This document shows, piece after piece, positions 49,903 to 59,055 of a DNA stretch of 64,000 nucleotides (position 1 is its first letter; the number at the start of each line of letters is the position of its first letter). Location of the stretch: assembly GCA_002844335.1 (NCBI GenBank), contig CP019154.1, positions 2,418,001 through 2,482,000 on the forward strand. The letters are read 5' to 3'. A program made the translations under genes and the position numbers. The DNA is from Haloarcula taiwanensis (GTDB lineage: Archaea > Halobacteriota > Halobacteria > Halobacteriales > Haloarculaceae). The notes beneath the pieces are model-generated. The model had not been told where the DNA came from and ran no database searches. It saw nothing but the letters and a program-made list of their open reading frames with translations.

Positions 49903-50427
49903 CTACACCGAAAACTCGAACAGATCGTCGCCGACGTGGTGGAGCGACTTGACGACTTTCCCGCTGTCGCCGACCATATCGTCGCCGTCGGTCTGCGCGC
50001 GGCCGACAGCGAGGAACTTCCCGTGGGACTCCTCGTTGATGACGACCAAATCGCCCTCACTGATGTCGTCGTCGGCCTCGGTGATGCCCGGCCGCATGAT
50101 GTCCGCGCCGTCTGAGACAAAGGAGACGGCCCCGGCGTCGACGGTGACGACGTGTTTCTCGGGCGGGTGCTGGTTGGCGCCCTGTACTGTGAGGAACGGC
50201 TCTTTCTCGGCGGCTTCGCCGCCTCCATCCGAGGGACGGGGTCCCTCGCGATCTAGGTAGAGGACGAGCGGGTCGCCGTCGACGAGGACGACGTCCCAGT
50301 CGCTGTCGTCGAACTCGACCTTCTCGAAGCTATCCGCGTCGAGTTCGACACCGAGATTCTCCGACAGCGCCGTCGTGATGGTGTCAACCTCGTCCGAACG
50401 GAGGTGGTGTCGCGACTTGACTTCCAT
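49903..50427 (-). CDS. PUA-domain RNA-binding protein
   Basis: A 174-residue protein. An N-terminal alpha/beta domain (VKSRHHLRSDEVDTITTALS; WDVVLVDGDPLVLYLD) is followed by a C-terminal PUA domain (KHVVTVDAGAVSFVSDGADI, then MRPGITEADDDISEGDLVVI and FLAVGRA). PUA modules bind structured RNA, and this archaeal family relates to the MCTS1/Tma20 translation factor. A Gly/Asp/Glu-rich linker (PRPSDGGGEAAEKE) separates the domains and looks like an insertion. The ATG at 50427 gives the family's usual N-terminus. Confidence 0.8.
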   Translation of the reverse strand: MEVKSRHHLRSDEVDTITTALSENLGVELDADSFEKVEFDDSDWDVVLVDGDPLVLYLDREGPRPSDGGGEAAEKEPFLTVQGANQHPPEKHVVTVDAGAVSFVSDGADIMRPGITEADDDISEGDLVVINEESHGKFLAVGRAQTDGDDMVGDSGKVVKSLHHVGDDLFEFSV

Positions 50428-50518
50428 ACCCGCGTCTCGTCGGCGACAGAGGGTAAGCGTAACGAAGCGTGCGAGGCGGCGGACGCAGGTTTTTGTCCGC
50501 GCGGACCAAGGTCGGAGT

Positions 50519-51430
50519 ATGCGAGTCGTCACGCTCCTGCCCTCGGCGACGGAGATCGTCTACGCGCTCGGTGTCGAGCCGGTCGGTGTCTCACATGAGT
50601 GCGACCATCCGCCAGCGGCCCGCGAGAAGCCGTCGGTCAACCGCTCGCGCGTCGACCCGACAGCATCGAGCGGCGAGATAAACGAGCAGGTCGCGGCCGC
50701 CGAGGAGAGCGACGGCGTCTACGCCATCGACCACGAGACACTGGCGGAACTGGAACCCGACCTCATCGTCACTCAGGGCGTCTGTGACGTGTGTGCCGTC
50801 GATCACGTGCTGGTCGCCGAGGCCGTCGAGGAACTGGGACTGGACGCCGACGTACTGACACTCGATGTCCACAGCCTCGACGACCTGTTCGACTCCATCC
50901 ACCGGGTCGGTGCAGCGGTCGGGCGTGACGACCGCGCCGCCGAACTCGTCGCCGACCTCAGGGACCGGGTCGCGGCCGTCGAGACGACGGCAGCACGGGC
51001 CAAGACGACACCTCGCGTGGCGGTGCTGGACTGGCTGGACCCGGTGATGGTCGCCGGCCACTGGGTCCCGGAAATGATCGAGACGGCCGGCGGCACTTAC
51101 GGAATGGAAGAGTCCGGCGCGCACTCCCGGCCGCGTGAGTGGACGGCGGTCCGCGAGTACGACCCCGAGGTGCTGGTGGCTGCGCCCTGTGGTTTCGACG
51201 TGGCACAGACTCGCGAGAACCGCGCCGACCTGACCGACCGCCCCGGCTTCGACGACCTGACGGCCGTCCGCGAGGGCCGGGCGTACGTGATGGACGGCCA
51301 CCACTACGTCAACCGGTCGGGGCCGCGGCTCGTAGACACGCTTGAGTTCCTGGCGGCACTCGTCCATCCGGACCTGTTCGAGACGCCGCCGCGGGACGCC
51401 GTCGTCGAACTCGGGACCGTCCGGGCCTAG
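50519..51430 (+). CDS. BtuF-like cobalamin/metal-chelate binding protein lacking a signal peptide
   Basis: A 303-residue type III substrate-binding-protein fold: MRVVTLLPSATEIVYALGVE, VGVSHECDHPP, LDPDLIVTQG-type stretches and the C-terminal GRAYVMDGHHYVNRSGPRLV. Such proteins normally bind vitamin B12 or siderophores outside the cell, but no signal peptide, Tat motif or lipobox is present, so this one should stay in the cytoplasm. No permease or ATPase gene is adjacent. Its stop overlaps the next gene through a CTAG. Confidence 0.8.
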   Translation: MRVVTLLPSATEIVYALGVEPVGVSHECDHPPAAREKPSVNRSRVDPTASSGEINEQVAAAEESDGVYAIDHETLAELEPDLIVTQGVCDVCAVDHVLVAEAVEELGLDADVLTLDVHSLDDLFDSIHRVGAAVGRDDRAAELVADLRDRVAAVETTAARAKTTPRVAVLDWLDPVMVAGHWVPEMIETAGGTYGMEESGAHSRPREWTAVREYDPEVLVAAPCGFDVAQTRENRADLTDRPGFDDLTAVREGRAYVMDGHHYVNRSGPRLVDTLEFLAALVHPDLFETPPRDAVVELGTVRA

Positions 51431-51798
51431 GCGGCGGCCGCGGCCAAGCCGACGTAGGTGTTGCCGAGGACGACGACCGCGCCGACGGCGACGACGCCGA
51501 GGAGCCAGGCCCGCCACAGCGGGACTCGCTCGACCACGTCGCGACACTCCAGCAGAACGACGCCGACGTAGAGGACGACAGCCATCTTCAGGGCAATCAC
51601 GAGCAGCGGTTCGTGGATGAGGAGGGTCCGTATCCACGGGTTAGCCTCCAGTCCCGGCCCGGCAAACTGCGCGGCGAACAGCGTCGACAGCGCATCGCCG
51701 AAGCCCCAGACGAGCACCAGCGAGAACACCAGTTCGACGTAGCCGGGCTTCTGGAGGCGGACGGAAAAGGGGTGGGGCGCGTGGTCGGGGCGGGACAT
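51427..51798 (-). CDS. Small membrane protein with three predicted helices
   Basis: A 123-residue protein with hydrophobic segments at about 20-45, 60-82 and 97-120. The motif GFGDALSTLFAAQ (near 32-44) with ELNPWIR-like GLEANPWIRTLL recalls a DUF5658-like membrane family found across archaea and bacteria. Function unknown. It is convergent with the BtuF-like gene. Confidence 0.65.
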   Translation of the reverse strand: MSRPDHAPHPFSVRLQKPGYVELVFSLVLVWGFGDALSTLFAAQFAGPGLEANPWIRTLLIHEPLLVIALKMAVVLYVGVVLLECRDVVERVPLWRAWLLGVVAVGAVVVLGNTYVGLAAAAA

Positions 51799-51887
51799 GT
51801 GGGACGTTGTCCCGACTCGTGGCTATCGTGACATAAACCTCGGTTCCGCAGTATCAGCTGTGAGAACGGTACCGGAGCGCGGGCCGG

Positions 51888-52703
51888 TCAGTCCTCAGCG
51901 AGCGAACAGCGGCCCTCGTAGCTGGCGTCGGCGACGCTGGCGATGGCCGGGTCGTCGCCACACACCGGGCAGTCGGGGTTGGCCGCGACGGGGATTTCCT
52001 CGAAGGACATCTCGGCGGCGTCGTAGGCGATGAGCCGGCCCTCCAGGGTCTCGCCGTAGTCCATGGCGAGCTTGACGACTTCGGTCGCCTGCATGCAGCC
52101 GATAGTGCCCGGTAGGACGCCCAGCACGCCTGCGGTCGCGCAGTCGGGGACGGTCCCCTCCGGCGGCGCTTCGGGGAACAGACAGCGGTAACACGGGCTG
52201 TCGCCGGAGAACGTCGTCACCTGCCCCTCGAACTGGAAGATAGCGCCGTGGGAGAACGGCGTGTTCGAGAGCGTGCAGGCGTCGTTGACCAGAAAGCGCG
52301 TGGCGAAGTTGTCGGAGGCGTCGACGACGATGTCGTAGTCGGCCACCAAGTCGGCAGCGTTCTCCCGGGCCAGCCGCAGTTCGTGGCGGTCGACGCTCAC
52401 GTCGGGGTTGAGGCCCGTGACGAACTCCGCGGCGCTGTCGACTTTCGGCCGCCCCACATCGTCGTCGCCGTGAATGACCTGCCGCTGGAGGTTCGACCGC
52501 TCGACGGTGTCGTCGTCGACGATACCGAGCCGACCGATACCCGCAGCCGCGAGGTACTGGAGCACCGGCGCGCCGAGGCCGCCGGCCCCGACGACCAGCA
52601 CGTCGGTGTCGAGCAGTGCGGCCTGGCCCTCTGGCCCGACGTCGTTCATGATGATGTGCCGGGAGTAGCGGTCGAGCTGTTCTGGGTCCAGATCCGGTCG
52701 CAT
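51888..52703 (-). CDS. ubaA: E1-like SAMP-activating / sulfur-carrier adenylyltransferase UbaA (MoeB/ThiF family)
   Basis: A 271-residue protein. The nucleotide site is VLVVGAGGLGAPVLQYLAAAG near 34-54, the RSNLQRQ stretch binds ATP, and the catalytic cysteine is probably in VPDCATAGVLG near 186. Two CxxC pairs (PCYRCLFP and CPVCGDD) hold zinc. In haloarchaea UbaA adenylates SAMP C-termini for protein conjugation and for thiolation of tRNA and molybdopterin. SAMP1 is encoded 25 kb away in this window. No rhodanese domain is present. Confidence 0.92.
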   Translation of the reverse strand: MRPDLDPEQLDRYSRHIIMNDVGPEGQAALLDTDVLVVGAGGLGAPVLQYLAAAGIGRLGIVDDDTVERSNLQRQVIHGDDDVGRPKVDSAAEFVTGLNPDVSVDRHELRLARENAADLVADYDIVVDASDNFATRFLVNDACTLSNTPFSHGAIFQFEGQVTTFSGDSPCYRCLFPEAPPEGTVPDCATAGVLGVLPGTIGCMQATEVVKLAMDYGETLEGRLIAYDAAEMSFEEIPVAANPDCPVCGDDPAIASVADASYEGRCSLAED

Positions 52704-52785
52704 ACCGGCCGTACGCCACCCGGACGAATAAACGACTGGTTCGACTCGGGTGCTTCGAACTGTATGGCCGAAGTGTGCAGGCTGT

Positions 52786-53760
52786 TCAGTTGTTGCGCTG
52801 GAGGTCCGCGACGAGGTCGTCCATCGCCTGATTGATGTCGGTGAGAAGGTCTGTTTGCTCGTCGGATTCCTCGGCGATATCGGCCGTACTGTCGGCGATA
52901 TCTTTGGCTGCGCCCGTGGACTGGTCGATCATACTGGCCACTTCCTCAGTCGAGGCGGCCTGCTGGTCCGTGGCTGTCGCGACCTCCTCGATACCGTTGT
53001 TGACCTCGCGGACGGTGTCGTCGATCTCTTCGAGGATTTCGGTCGATTCTTCGACCGTGTCGATTCCCGCGTCAATCTCTTCGTTGCTCTCTTCGAGGCT
53101 CTCGACGGCGTTCTCGGTATCGTCTTGGATGCCGTCGATCATCTGCTCGATAGTCGTCGCTTGCTCCTGTGACTCCTCGGCGAGGCTTTTGACTTCGTTT
53201 GCGACGACGGCGAACCCTTCGCCCGCCTCACCGGCGCGAGCGGCCTCGATAGACGCGTTCAGCGCCAGCATGTTGGTCTGGTCGGCGATGTCGTTGATGA
53301 CGTCGACGATTTCGTCGATCTCCTGAACGCTTTGCTGTATCGTCTTGACATCCTCGGCGACGCTGTCGGCCGCCTGCTGAATGTTCTCCATCGCCTCGTG
53401 AACGTCGTCGGCGTTGCCCTGCCCGCGCTCGGCGAGTTCCTTCGCTTCGCGGGAAGCCGCGGACACCTCCTCGGAGGAGGACGCTATCTGTTCGACCGAC
53501 GCAGAGAGGTTCGACACCTCGTTTGCGATGTCTGTCAGGCTCTCGTACTGTTCGGCGGCCTGTTCGCGGATGTCGGCCGTTTCCTCCGCGATTCCGACCG
53601 ACGACCCCTCCACCTCGGCCAGCATCGTCTGGATTTCGCTCGCAGCGGTGTGGCTGTAGCCGGCCTCTGTATCGATGTTCTCCGCGACCTCGTCTTCGAT
53701 GTCCGTTTCGATCCCCGCACCCGTTTGACCCCGTACGTTTTCCGTCGGTCTCTCAGCCAT
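52786..53760 (-). CDS. Cytosolic methyl-accepting chemotaxis transducer without a sensor domain
   Basis: A 324-residue protein made almost entirely of the long coiled-coil signalling domain. The hairpin tip is [20 protein letters not shown] followed by [18 protein letters not shown], which binds CheA/CheW. It has no transmembrane helix, HAMP or recognisable ligand domain, only a polar N-terminus of about 45 residues. Glu/Gln pairs flanking the tip are likely methylation sites. The ATG at 53760 is preferred to a GTG at 53772 because a TATA box lies about 28 bases upstream. No other che genes are present. Confidence 0.88.
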   Translation of the reverse strand: MAERPTENVRGQTGAGIETDIEDEVAENIDTEAGYSHTAASEIQTMLAEVEGSSVGIAEETADIREQAAEQYESLTDIANEVSNLSASVEQIASSSEEVSAASREAKELAERGQGNADDVHEAMENIQQAADSVAEDVKTIQQSVQEIDEIVDVINDIADQTNMLALNASIEAARAGEAGEGFAVVANEVKSLAEESQEQATTIEQMIDGIQDDTENAVESLEESNEEIDAGIDTVEESTEILEEIDDTVREVNNGIEEVATATDQQAASTEEVASMIDQSTGAAKDIADSTADIAEESDEQTDLLTDINQAMDDLVADLQRNN

Positions 53761-53784
53761 AGTAGTCGCCACAATGGGCGGGGA

Positions 53785-53792
53785 ATATAAAA
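53785..53792 (-). promoter_or_regulatory. TATA box of the transducer gene
   Basis: TATAAAAC on the plus strand, about 25-32 bases before the ATG at 53760; predicts a leaderless mRNA. Confidence 0.6.
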
Positions 53793-53849
53793 CGAATAGC
53801 CCAATAGTATCAGAGTCGATATCTGGAACGACGTTTGTCGACCGTCGTG

Positions 53850-55352
53850 TCAGCAGTCGTACAGCGAACGGTACTTCTCCTCGGCGTAGTCGAGGAAGTG
53901 GTCGGCGGTGAAGGATTCACCAGTCGCTTCTTCGACGAGGTCGTCGGTCCGGTAGCGAGCACCGTGCTGGTGGATGTTCTCGGTGAGCCAGTCGTGGATG
54001 GGGTCGAACTCACCGGCCCGGACGTGGTCGTCGAAGCCGTCGATGTCCCCGCGGGCGTGGTGGTCCAGTTGCGCGGCCAGCACCGACCCGAGCGTGTAGG
54101 TCGGGAAGTAGCCGAAGGCCCCGTTCGTCCAGTGGATGTCCTGCAGACAGCCCTCGGCGTCGGTGTCGGGCCGGACGCCGAGGTACTCCTCCATCTTGTC
54201 GTTCCAGACCTGGGGCACTTCGGACACCTCGAGGTCCCCGCGGATGAGGTCCCGCTCGATTTCGAAGCGGACGATGATGTGCATGTGGTAGGTCAGTTCG
54301 TCCGCTTCGACCCGAATGAGGTTGTCGTCGTACACCTCGTTTGCGGCCTCGTAGAACTGGCGGGGCGTGGCGTCGGTCCCGAGGTGGTCGTTGGCGGTGT
54401 CGGCGAAGAAGTCCCAGAACGGCTCCGAGCGGCCGACGTGGTTCTCCCAAAAGCGCGACTGGGACTCGTGGACCGAGAGGTCGCGGTTGTCGCCGAGCGG
54501 CGTGCCGTACGCTTCCTGTGGCAGACCGAGCGTGTAGGTGGCGTGGCCGAACTCGTGGATGGTCGACCCGAGCGCGTCCAGCGGGTCCTCGGGGGTGAAA
54601 CGGGTGGTGACGCGGGCGTCGAACTGCGTCCCCATCGAGAAGGGGTGGGGCGCGGTGTCCAGTCGGCCGCGGTCCCAGTCGTAGCCCAGCGTGTCCAGCG
54701 CGGTCTCGACGAGGCCGTGCTGGGTGTCGTCGTCGTAGGTCCCCTCGAACGGGTCCGCGAGGGTCACGTCGCTGTCGGCGATGTCGTCGATGAGCGGGAC
54801 GAGCGCGTCCCGGAGGTCCGTCAGCACTTCCTCGGCGGTGTCGATGCCGAGGTAGGGCTCGTACTCCTCGAAGAGGACCTCGTAGGGGTCGCGGTCGGGG
54901 TCGATGGCCGCGGCGTACTCCCGGCGGAGTTCGACCAGTTCTTCGAGCGTGTCGGCGAAGGCATCGAAGTCGTCCTCGGCCTTGGCCTCCTTCCAGACCG
55001 GCAGGGCGTTCGAAGAGGCCTCAGAGAGGCGCTCGACGAGGTCGGCGGGGACCTTCGTCGCCCGCTCGTGGTCCCGGCGGACCTCCCGGACGACGGCTTC
55101 CTGTTCGGCGTCGAGGTCGGCGTCGTCGAGTTCGTCCAGCCACTCGGCCAGGTCGTCGTCGGTCAGCAGTTCGTGATGGAGCGTCGAGATGGCGGAGGTC
55201 TGTTTCGCGCGGGCCGGCGTCCCGGCGTCGGGCATCATCACCTGCTGGTCCCAGTTCAGAACGCCGCCGGCGTCCTGGACGTAGTGGAGGCGGCGGACGT
55301 GATCCAGAAACTGCTCGTACGTGGACTCGGTGTCCTCGCTCGCTGTTGCCAT
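53850..55352 (-). CDS. Metal-dependent carboxypeptidase, M32 family (Taq/Pfu type)
   Basis: A 500-residue M32 peptidase, the normal family length. The zinc motif is [11 protein letters not shown] near 262-272 with the downstream glutamate in [13 protein letters not shown]. The other family hallmark, DARVTTRF, precedes it near 245. It removes C-terminal residues with broad specificity in the cytoplasm. A start at [15 protein letters not shown] gives the standard N-terminal helix. It stands alone between the transducer and an M20 peptidase. Confidence 0.93.
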   Translation of the reverse strand: MATASEDTESTYEQFLDHVRRLHYVQDAGGVLNWDQQVMMPDAGTPARAKQTSAISTLHHELLTDDDLAEWLDELDDADLDAEQEAVVREVRRDHERATKVPADLVERLSEASSNALPVWKEAKAEDDFDAFADTLEELVELRREYAAAIDPDRDPYEVLFEEYEPYLGIDTAEEVLTDLRDALVPLIDDIADSDVTLADPFEGTYDDDTQHGLVETALDTLGYDWDRGRLDTAPHPFSMGTQFDARVTTRFTPEDPLDALGSTIHEFGHATYTLGLPQEAYGTPLGDNRDLSVHESQSRFWENHVGRSEPFWDFFADTANDHLGTDATPRQFYEAANEVYDDNLIRVEADELTYHMHIIVRFEIERDLIRGDLEVSEVPQVWNDKMEEYLGVRPDTDAEGCLQDIHWTNGAFGYFPTYTLGSVLAAQLDHHARGDIDGFDDHVRAGEFDPIHDWLTENIHQHGARYRTDDLVEEATGESFTADHFLDYAEEKYRSLYDC

Positions 55353-55450
55353 ACGGCGGGGTTAGGCCGGCGACGGTAAAGACCCGATGCCGCCGGTAAG
55401 GGGTGCACGAGCGAATAGGGCCTATCAGGGCGACACGGCACAGTCGGCAG

Positions 55451-56530
55451 TCACTCGGACGGCCACGACTCGGCGACGCGCTCGTAGACCTCGCGGCACC
55501 GCTGTAGGACGGCCAGCGACACGCTCTCGTCGGCGGTGTGGGCCTCGCCGGGTTCGGCCGCACCGACGATTACACAGTCCGTTCCGGCCTGGGCGAGCCA
55601 GCCGGCGTCGGTCGCGTGCGGTTTGACGACGTGCTCGGGCGTGCTGTCCTGCGCATCAGCGGCGGCGTCCAGCACCCTATCCGCGAAGTCGGCGTCGCCG
55701 CAGGCCATCGGCGGGAGGTCCTGGTCGACGCGCCAGGTCACGCCGTCGACGGCCTCGGCGCGGTCGAGCGGCGCGCGCTCGCCGGGGACCGTCCGCTCGT
55801 CGACGGTGACCTCGCATCGCTCGGGGATGACGTTCCACGCGGAGCCACCGTCGATCTCCGTGACGGCGACGCTCCCGCTCAGCTCGTGGCCCAGCACGGT
55901 TGTCTCGGGAAAGTCGAGGTCCCGGACCACGTCGACGGCGTCGGTCGCGCGGTAGATGGCGTTTGCGCCGGCGTCGGGTTCGCTCGCGTGGGCCGCCGCG
56001 CCCTCGGCGACCAGCGTCGACCCGCGCCGACCTTTGTGCGCGACGGCCACATCCGTGGTGCCAGGGGCGGAGTAGCCGGTCGACCCCTCGCCGACGACGG
56101 CGTAGTCGGGCGCGAAGCCATCCTCGATGGCGGCCTGGCAGCCGACCCCGCCCTGTTCCTCGCCGACGAAGGAGGCAAAGACCAGTTCGCCGGCGGGGTC
56201 GGCGTCCCGGAAGGCCAGCATCGCCGCGGCGACACACCCTTTCATGTCCGCCGTGCCCCGACCGTAGAGGCGACCGTCGCGCTGTTCGACGACGTACTCG
56301 CCGTCGGCGTCGACCTGCGAGTCGTCCGGCGGGACCACGTCGTGGTGGCCGACGAGGGCGAGCGTGTCGTCGCCCTGCCCCTTGCAGGCGATGACGTTGC
56401 CGTGGCTGTCGCGGTTTACCGCGCCGGTCGTGTGCTCGCGGAGCCACTCAGCGATGAACGCCCCTGCCGTGGACTCGTCCGCATGGCTGGGAATCGCGAC
56501 AAGGTCTTCGGTGAGGTCGATGACGCTCAT
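55451..56530 (-). CDS. M20 family metallopeptidase/deacylase (ArgE/DapE/CPG2-like)
   Basis: A 359-residue M20 enzyme with two-metal ligands in LVGHHDVVPPD near 61-70, GRGTADMKGCVAA near 89-101, the catalytic glutamates in FVGEEQGGVGC near 120-130, and a C-terminal histidine in GEAHTADESVS. The lid/dimerisation domain lies at about 165-275. Members hydrolyse N-acyl amino acids or small peptides (succinyl-diaminopimelate, acetylornithine). The precise substrate is open, and no lysine or arginine genes are adjacent. The ATG at 56530 gives the family's start; a longer frame is unlikely. Confidence 0.85.
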   Translation of the reverse strand: MSVIDLTEDLVAIPSHADESTAGAFIAEWLREHTTGAVNRDSHGNVIACKGQGDDTLALVGHHDVVPPDDSQVDADGEYVVEQRDGRLYGRGTADMKGCVAAAMLAFRDADPAGELVFASFVGEEQGGVGCQAAIEDGFAPDYAVVGEGSTGYSAPGTTDVAVAHKGRRGSTLVAEGAAAHASEPDAGANAIYRATDAVDVVRDLDFPETTVLGHELSGSVAVTEIDGGSAWNVIPERCEVTVDERTVPGERAPLDRAEAVDGVTWRVDQDLPPMACGDADFADRVLDAAADAQDSTPEHVVKPHATDAGWLAQAGTDCVIVGAAEPGEAHTADESVSLAVLQRCREVYERVAESWPSE

Positions 56531-56651
56531 ACCAGCGGGAGTGTGTGGTGGGTCAAGAGTCCCCCGAACCCGGCAGGTATCGAACCGGTAAGTTTCTAGT
56601 TTGATAACGGGGGAGGAAGATACACGGGATTCGATCGACAATTGAGGTGTA

Positions 56652-58862
56652 ATGCGGCTTACGCCCGTCTTGCTCGTCGCCGCTGTGCTGTCCGGGGGTG
56701 GCCTCGCCGGACTCGGTATCGGCTACTTCGCTCGCCGGCATCGTGACCACCCCGCCTCGCATGCGCTATCGATGATGGCGATTCCACCGGGGCTGGCCGG
56801 CCTCTGTGCGGCCGGGACTGTCGTCGCTCCACGGTCACCGATTTCAGGCGTCCTGCTGGCCGCGTCTGCCGGACTGCTCTTCCTCGCACCAGCGTATTTC
56901 CTGCTTTTCACTCTTGTCTATACCGGTCACGGTGCGGTGCTCACCCGCCGACGGCGACGAGCACTCGTAGCCGTCTACGCAGTCGTCGGCGGGGTAGCGG
57001 TGCTGGAGACAGTGACTTTCAGTGGGATCCCAGTTCGGACGGTCAACGGCCTCACATTACCGGTCGTCGCGTCACAGGGACCGTCCGCCATCTGGCCGCT
57101 CCTCTTCGCGTACCCACCTATCCTCGTCTCTCTGGGCCTGCTCGCTCGGTTTCTCATCTCCTCGCGGAACATCTTTCGGCGCCAGACCGCGGTGATACTG
57201 CTGGCGGTGTTGGTTACCCTCGTCGGGAACATCGCTTTCCAAGCCGGGTTCAGTCCACACCCGGGGCTGAATCTGACCTCGGTGTTTTTTTCAGTTGAGG
57301 CCGGTCTCATCGCACTTGCGCTCTTTCGGTATGACTTCCTCAGCGTCGAACCGCTCGCGCCAGACATCGTCCTCGAAGAGATGGACGACCCCGTCATGAT
57401 ACTCGATGAGTCGGCACGGCTCATCGACGCGAACCCGGCCGGGCTCCGGCTTCTCGACGGCGAATCGCCGGTCGGAACGCCGATACGCCGTGTTCTTCCC
57501 GGGTTGTTGGATGCCGTGCGGGACGGGGAAGAGCACGTATTGGAGGACGGGACAGTCAGCACGGACGGCGGCGAAGCCAAGATGTACGACCTCAACAAGA
57601 CACCGATCCGTGACCAGTACGACCGCGAACAGGGGTACGTCCTGGTGTTACGGGATATCAAGCTCCAGAAGCAGCGCGAGCGAACGCTCGCGAGCCTTCA
57701 GTCAGTCTCCCAGCGGTTCCTCAGCGCCGAGACGCCCGAGGAAGTGCTGGAGATTGCGGTGAATACCGTCGACGAATTACTCGAGTATCCATACGCGGGC
57801 ACGATGATGTACGACGAGGGCGCGAACGCCCTTCAGTCAGCGGTGTTCACCGACGCGCTCGCCGACGCATACAGACGCGGGGACGTGCCTGAAAATCCTG
57901 TCGTTGAGCCGGGAGACAGCGATGTCTGGCAGGTATTCGAATCGGGCGAACCGAGATGCGGCGCACCGATAGAAGCGTCGGACACCCAACTGCCAGTCGA
58001 CATCGGCGGGTCGTTACTGTACCCGCTTGGAGACCATGGCGTGTTGGGGATCAGTGCAGGCCCGGACCACGATGGGTTCACTGAGGACGACTGTCGTTTC
58101 GCCGATACGCTTGCGACGACGACCGAAAACGCGCTTGACCGGGTCGAAAAGGAGCGTGCGCTCCGGGAGAGCCGTGAACTACTGGAGATGCGCTCCGAGC
58201 AACTCCGGTTTTTCAACAGTGCTCTACGACACGACCTGCTCAACGGGCTGATGGTCGTCCAGGGTCACGTCGACCGACTCGACGGACTCGTCGAGGGGGA
58301 GGCTGCCGACCGCGTGGCGACCATCGACGAGTGGACGGATGACCTCGCACGGATGGCCCAGGAAGTCCGATCGGTGACACGAACCGTGGCGGGCGAGGAC
58401 GACAGCGGCCTCGGAGCGGTCGACCTCGAATCGATCCTCGCCGAGAAGGCCGCGAAATTCCGGCAGGGTCACGACAACCTGACCGTCACCGTCAAGACCG
58501 ACTCGCTGCCGGCCGTCCGTGCCGATAATCTGCTCGGGTCGGTCGTCGAGAACCTGTTCCAGAATGCCGTCGAGCACAACGACAGCGAGGCACCGACAGT
58601 CACAGCCTCCGCTAGCGTGGACTCGGGGGCCGTTACTCTCCGTATCGCCGACAACGGTCCCGGCATCGATGACGACCAGAAAACCGCTATCTTCGAGGAA
58701 GCGGTCACGTCCGAAAGCTCCGGGTCTGTCGGGTTCGGCCTCTACTTCGTCCGCGTGATGCTCGACCGATACGGCGGCGACGTCTGGTTCGAGGACCGTG
58801 CGGACGGGAACCGGGGTGCCGTCGCCGTCGTCGAACTCCCGACCGCCGACGAGGCTGCGTGA
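56652..58862 (+). CDS. 7TM-PAS-GAF sensor histidine kinase
   Basis: A 736-residue membrane kinase. Seven hydrophobic segments (about 5-225) fit the N-terminal 7TM histidine-kinase sensor. A PAS domain (about 240-340; ARLIDANPAGLRLLDGE), a GAF domain (about 355-500) and a HisKA region with the histidine in ALRHDLLNGLMVVQGHVD near 530 follow. The HATPase domain ends the protein (VENLFQNAVEHND; IADNGPGIDD; SVGFGLYFVRVMLDRYGGDV). Unlike the kinase at 15741 its N-box is not duplicated. The stimulus is unknown and there is no response-regulator gene beside it. Confidence 0.88.
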   Translation: MRLTPVLLVAAVLSGGGLAGLGIGYFARRHRDHPASHALSMMAIPPGLAGLCAAGTVVAPRSPISGVLLAASAGLLFLAPAYFLLFTLVYTGHGAVLTRRRRRALVAVYAVVGGVAVLETVTFSGIPVRTVNGLTLPVVASQGPSAIWPLLFAYPPILVSLGLLARFLISSRNIFRRQTAVILLAVLVTLVGNIAFQAGFSPHPGLNLTSVFFSVEAGLIALALFRYDFLSVEPLAPDIVLEEMDDPVMILDESARLIDANPAGLRLLDGESPVGTPIRRVLPGLLDAVRDGEEHVLEDGTVSTDGGEAKMYDLNKTPIRDQYDREQGYVLVLRDIKLQKQRERTLASLQSVSQRFLSAETPEEVLEIAVNTVDELLEYPYAGTMMYDEGANALQSAVFTDALADAYRRGDVPENPVVEPGDSDVWQVFESGEPRCGAPIEASDTQLPVDIGGSLLYPLGDHGVLGISAGPDHDGFTEDDCRFADTLATTTENALDRVEKERALRESRELLEMRSEQLRFFNSALRHDLLNGLMVVQGHVDRLDGLVEGEAADRVATIDEWTDDLARMAQEVRSVTRTVAGEDDSGLGAVDLESILAEKAAKFRQGHDNLTVTVKTDSLPAVRADNLLGSVVENLFQNAVEHNDSEAPTVTASASVDSGAVTLRIADNGPGIDDDQKTAIFEEAVTSESSGSVGFGLYFVRVMLDRYGGDVWFEDRADGNRGAVAVVELPTADEAA

Positions 58863-59055
58863 TGCAGGAACGGCTCCGCTGTGTCGCACAACAGATGTCC
58901 GTGATGCTGTTGGCGACGTGCCACAGCGAATCGCGGGACGCGATTCGGGACCAGCGAGTGCGTCGACGCTCGACTCAGGGCCGGGGACCCGCGAACGGAG
59001 CCTGTAGCGGTGCAGACTCCACACCCTTATCAACGGCAGTCTCCAACGTTCGCGT

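Noticed and set aside
53835..55379. 514-codon plus-strand frame
   Set aside because: It mirrors the M32 carboxypeptidase on the other strand, whose zinc motif and full length are unmistakable; the plus-strand product is valine-rich with no domain.
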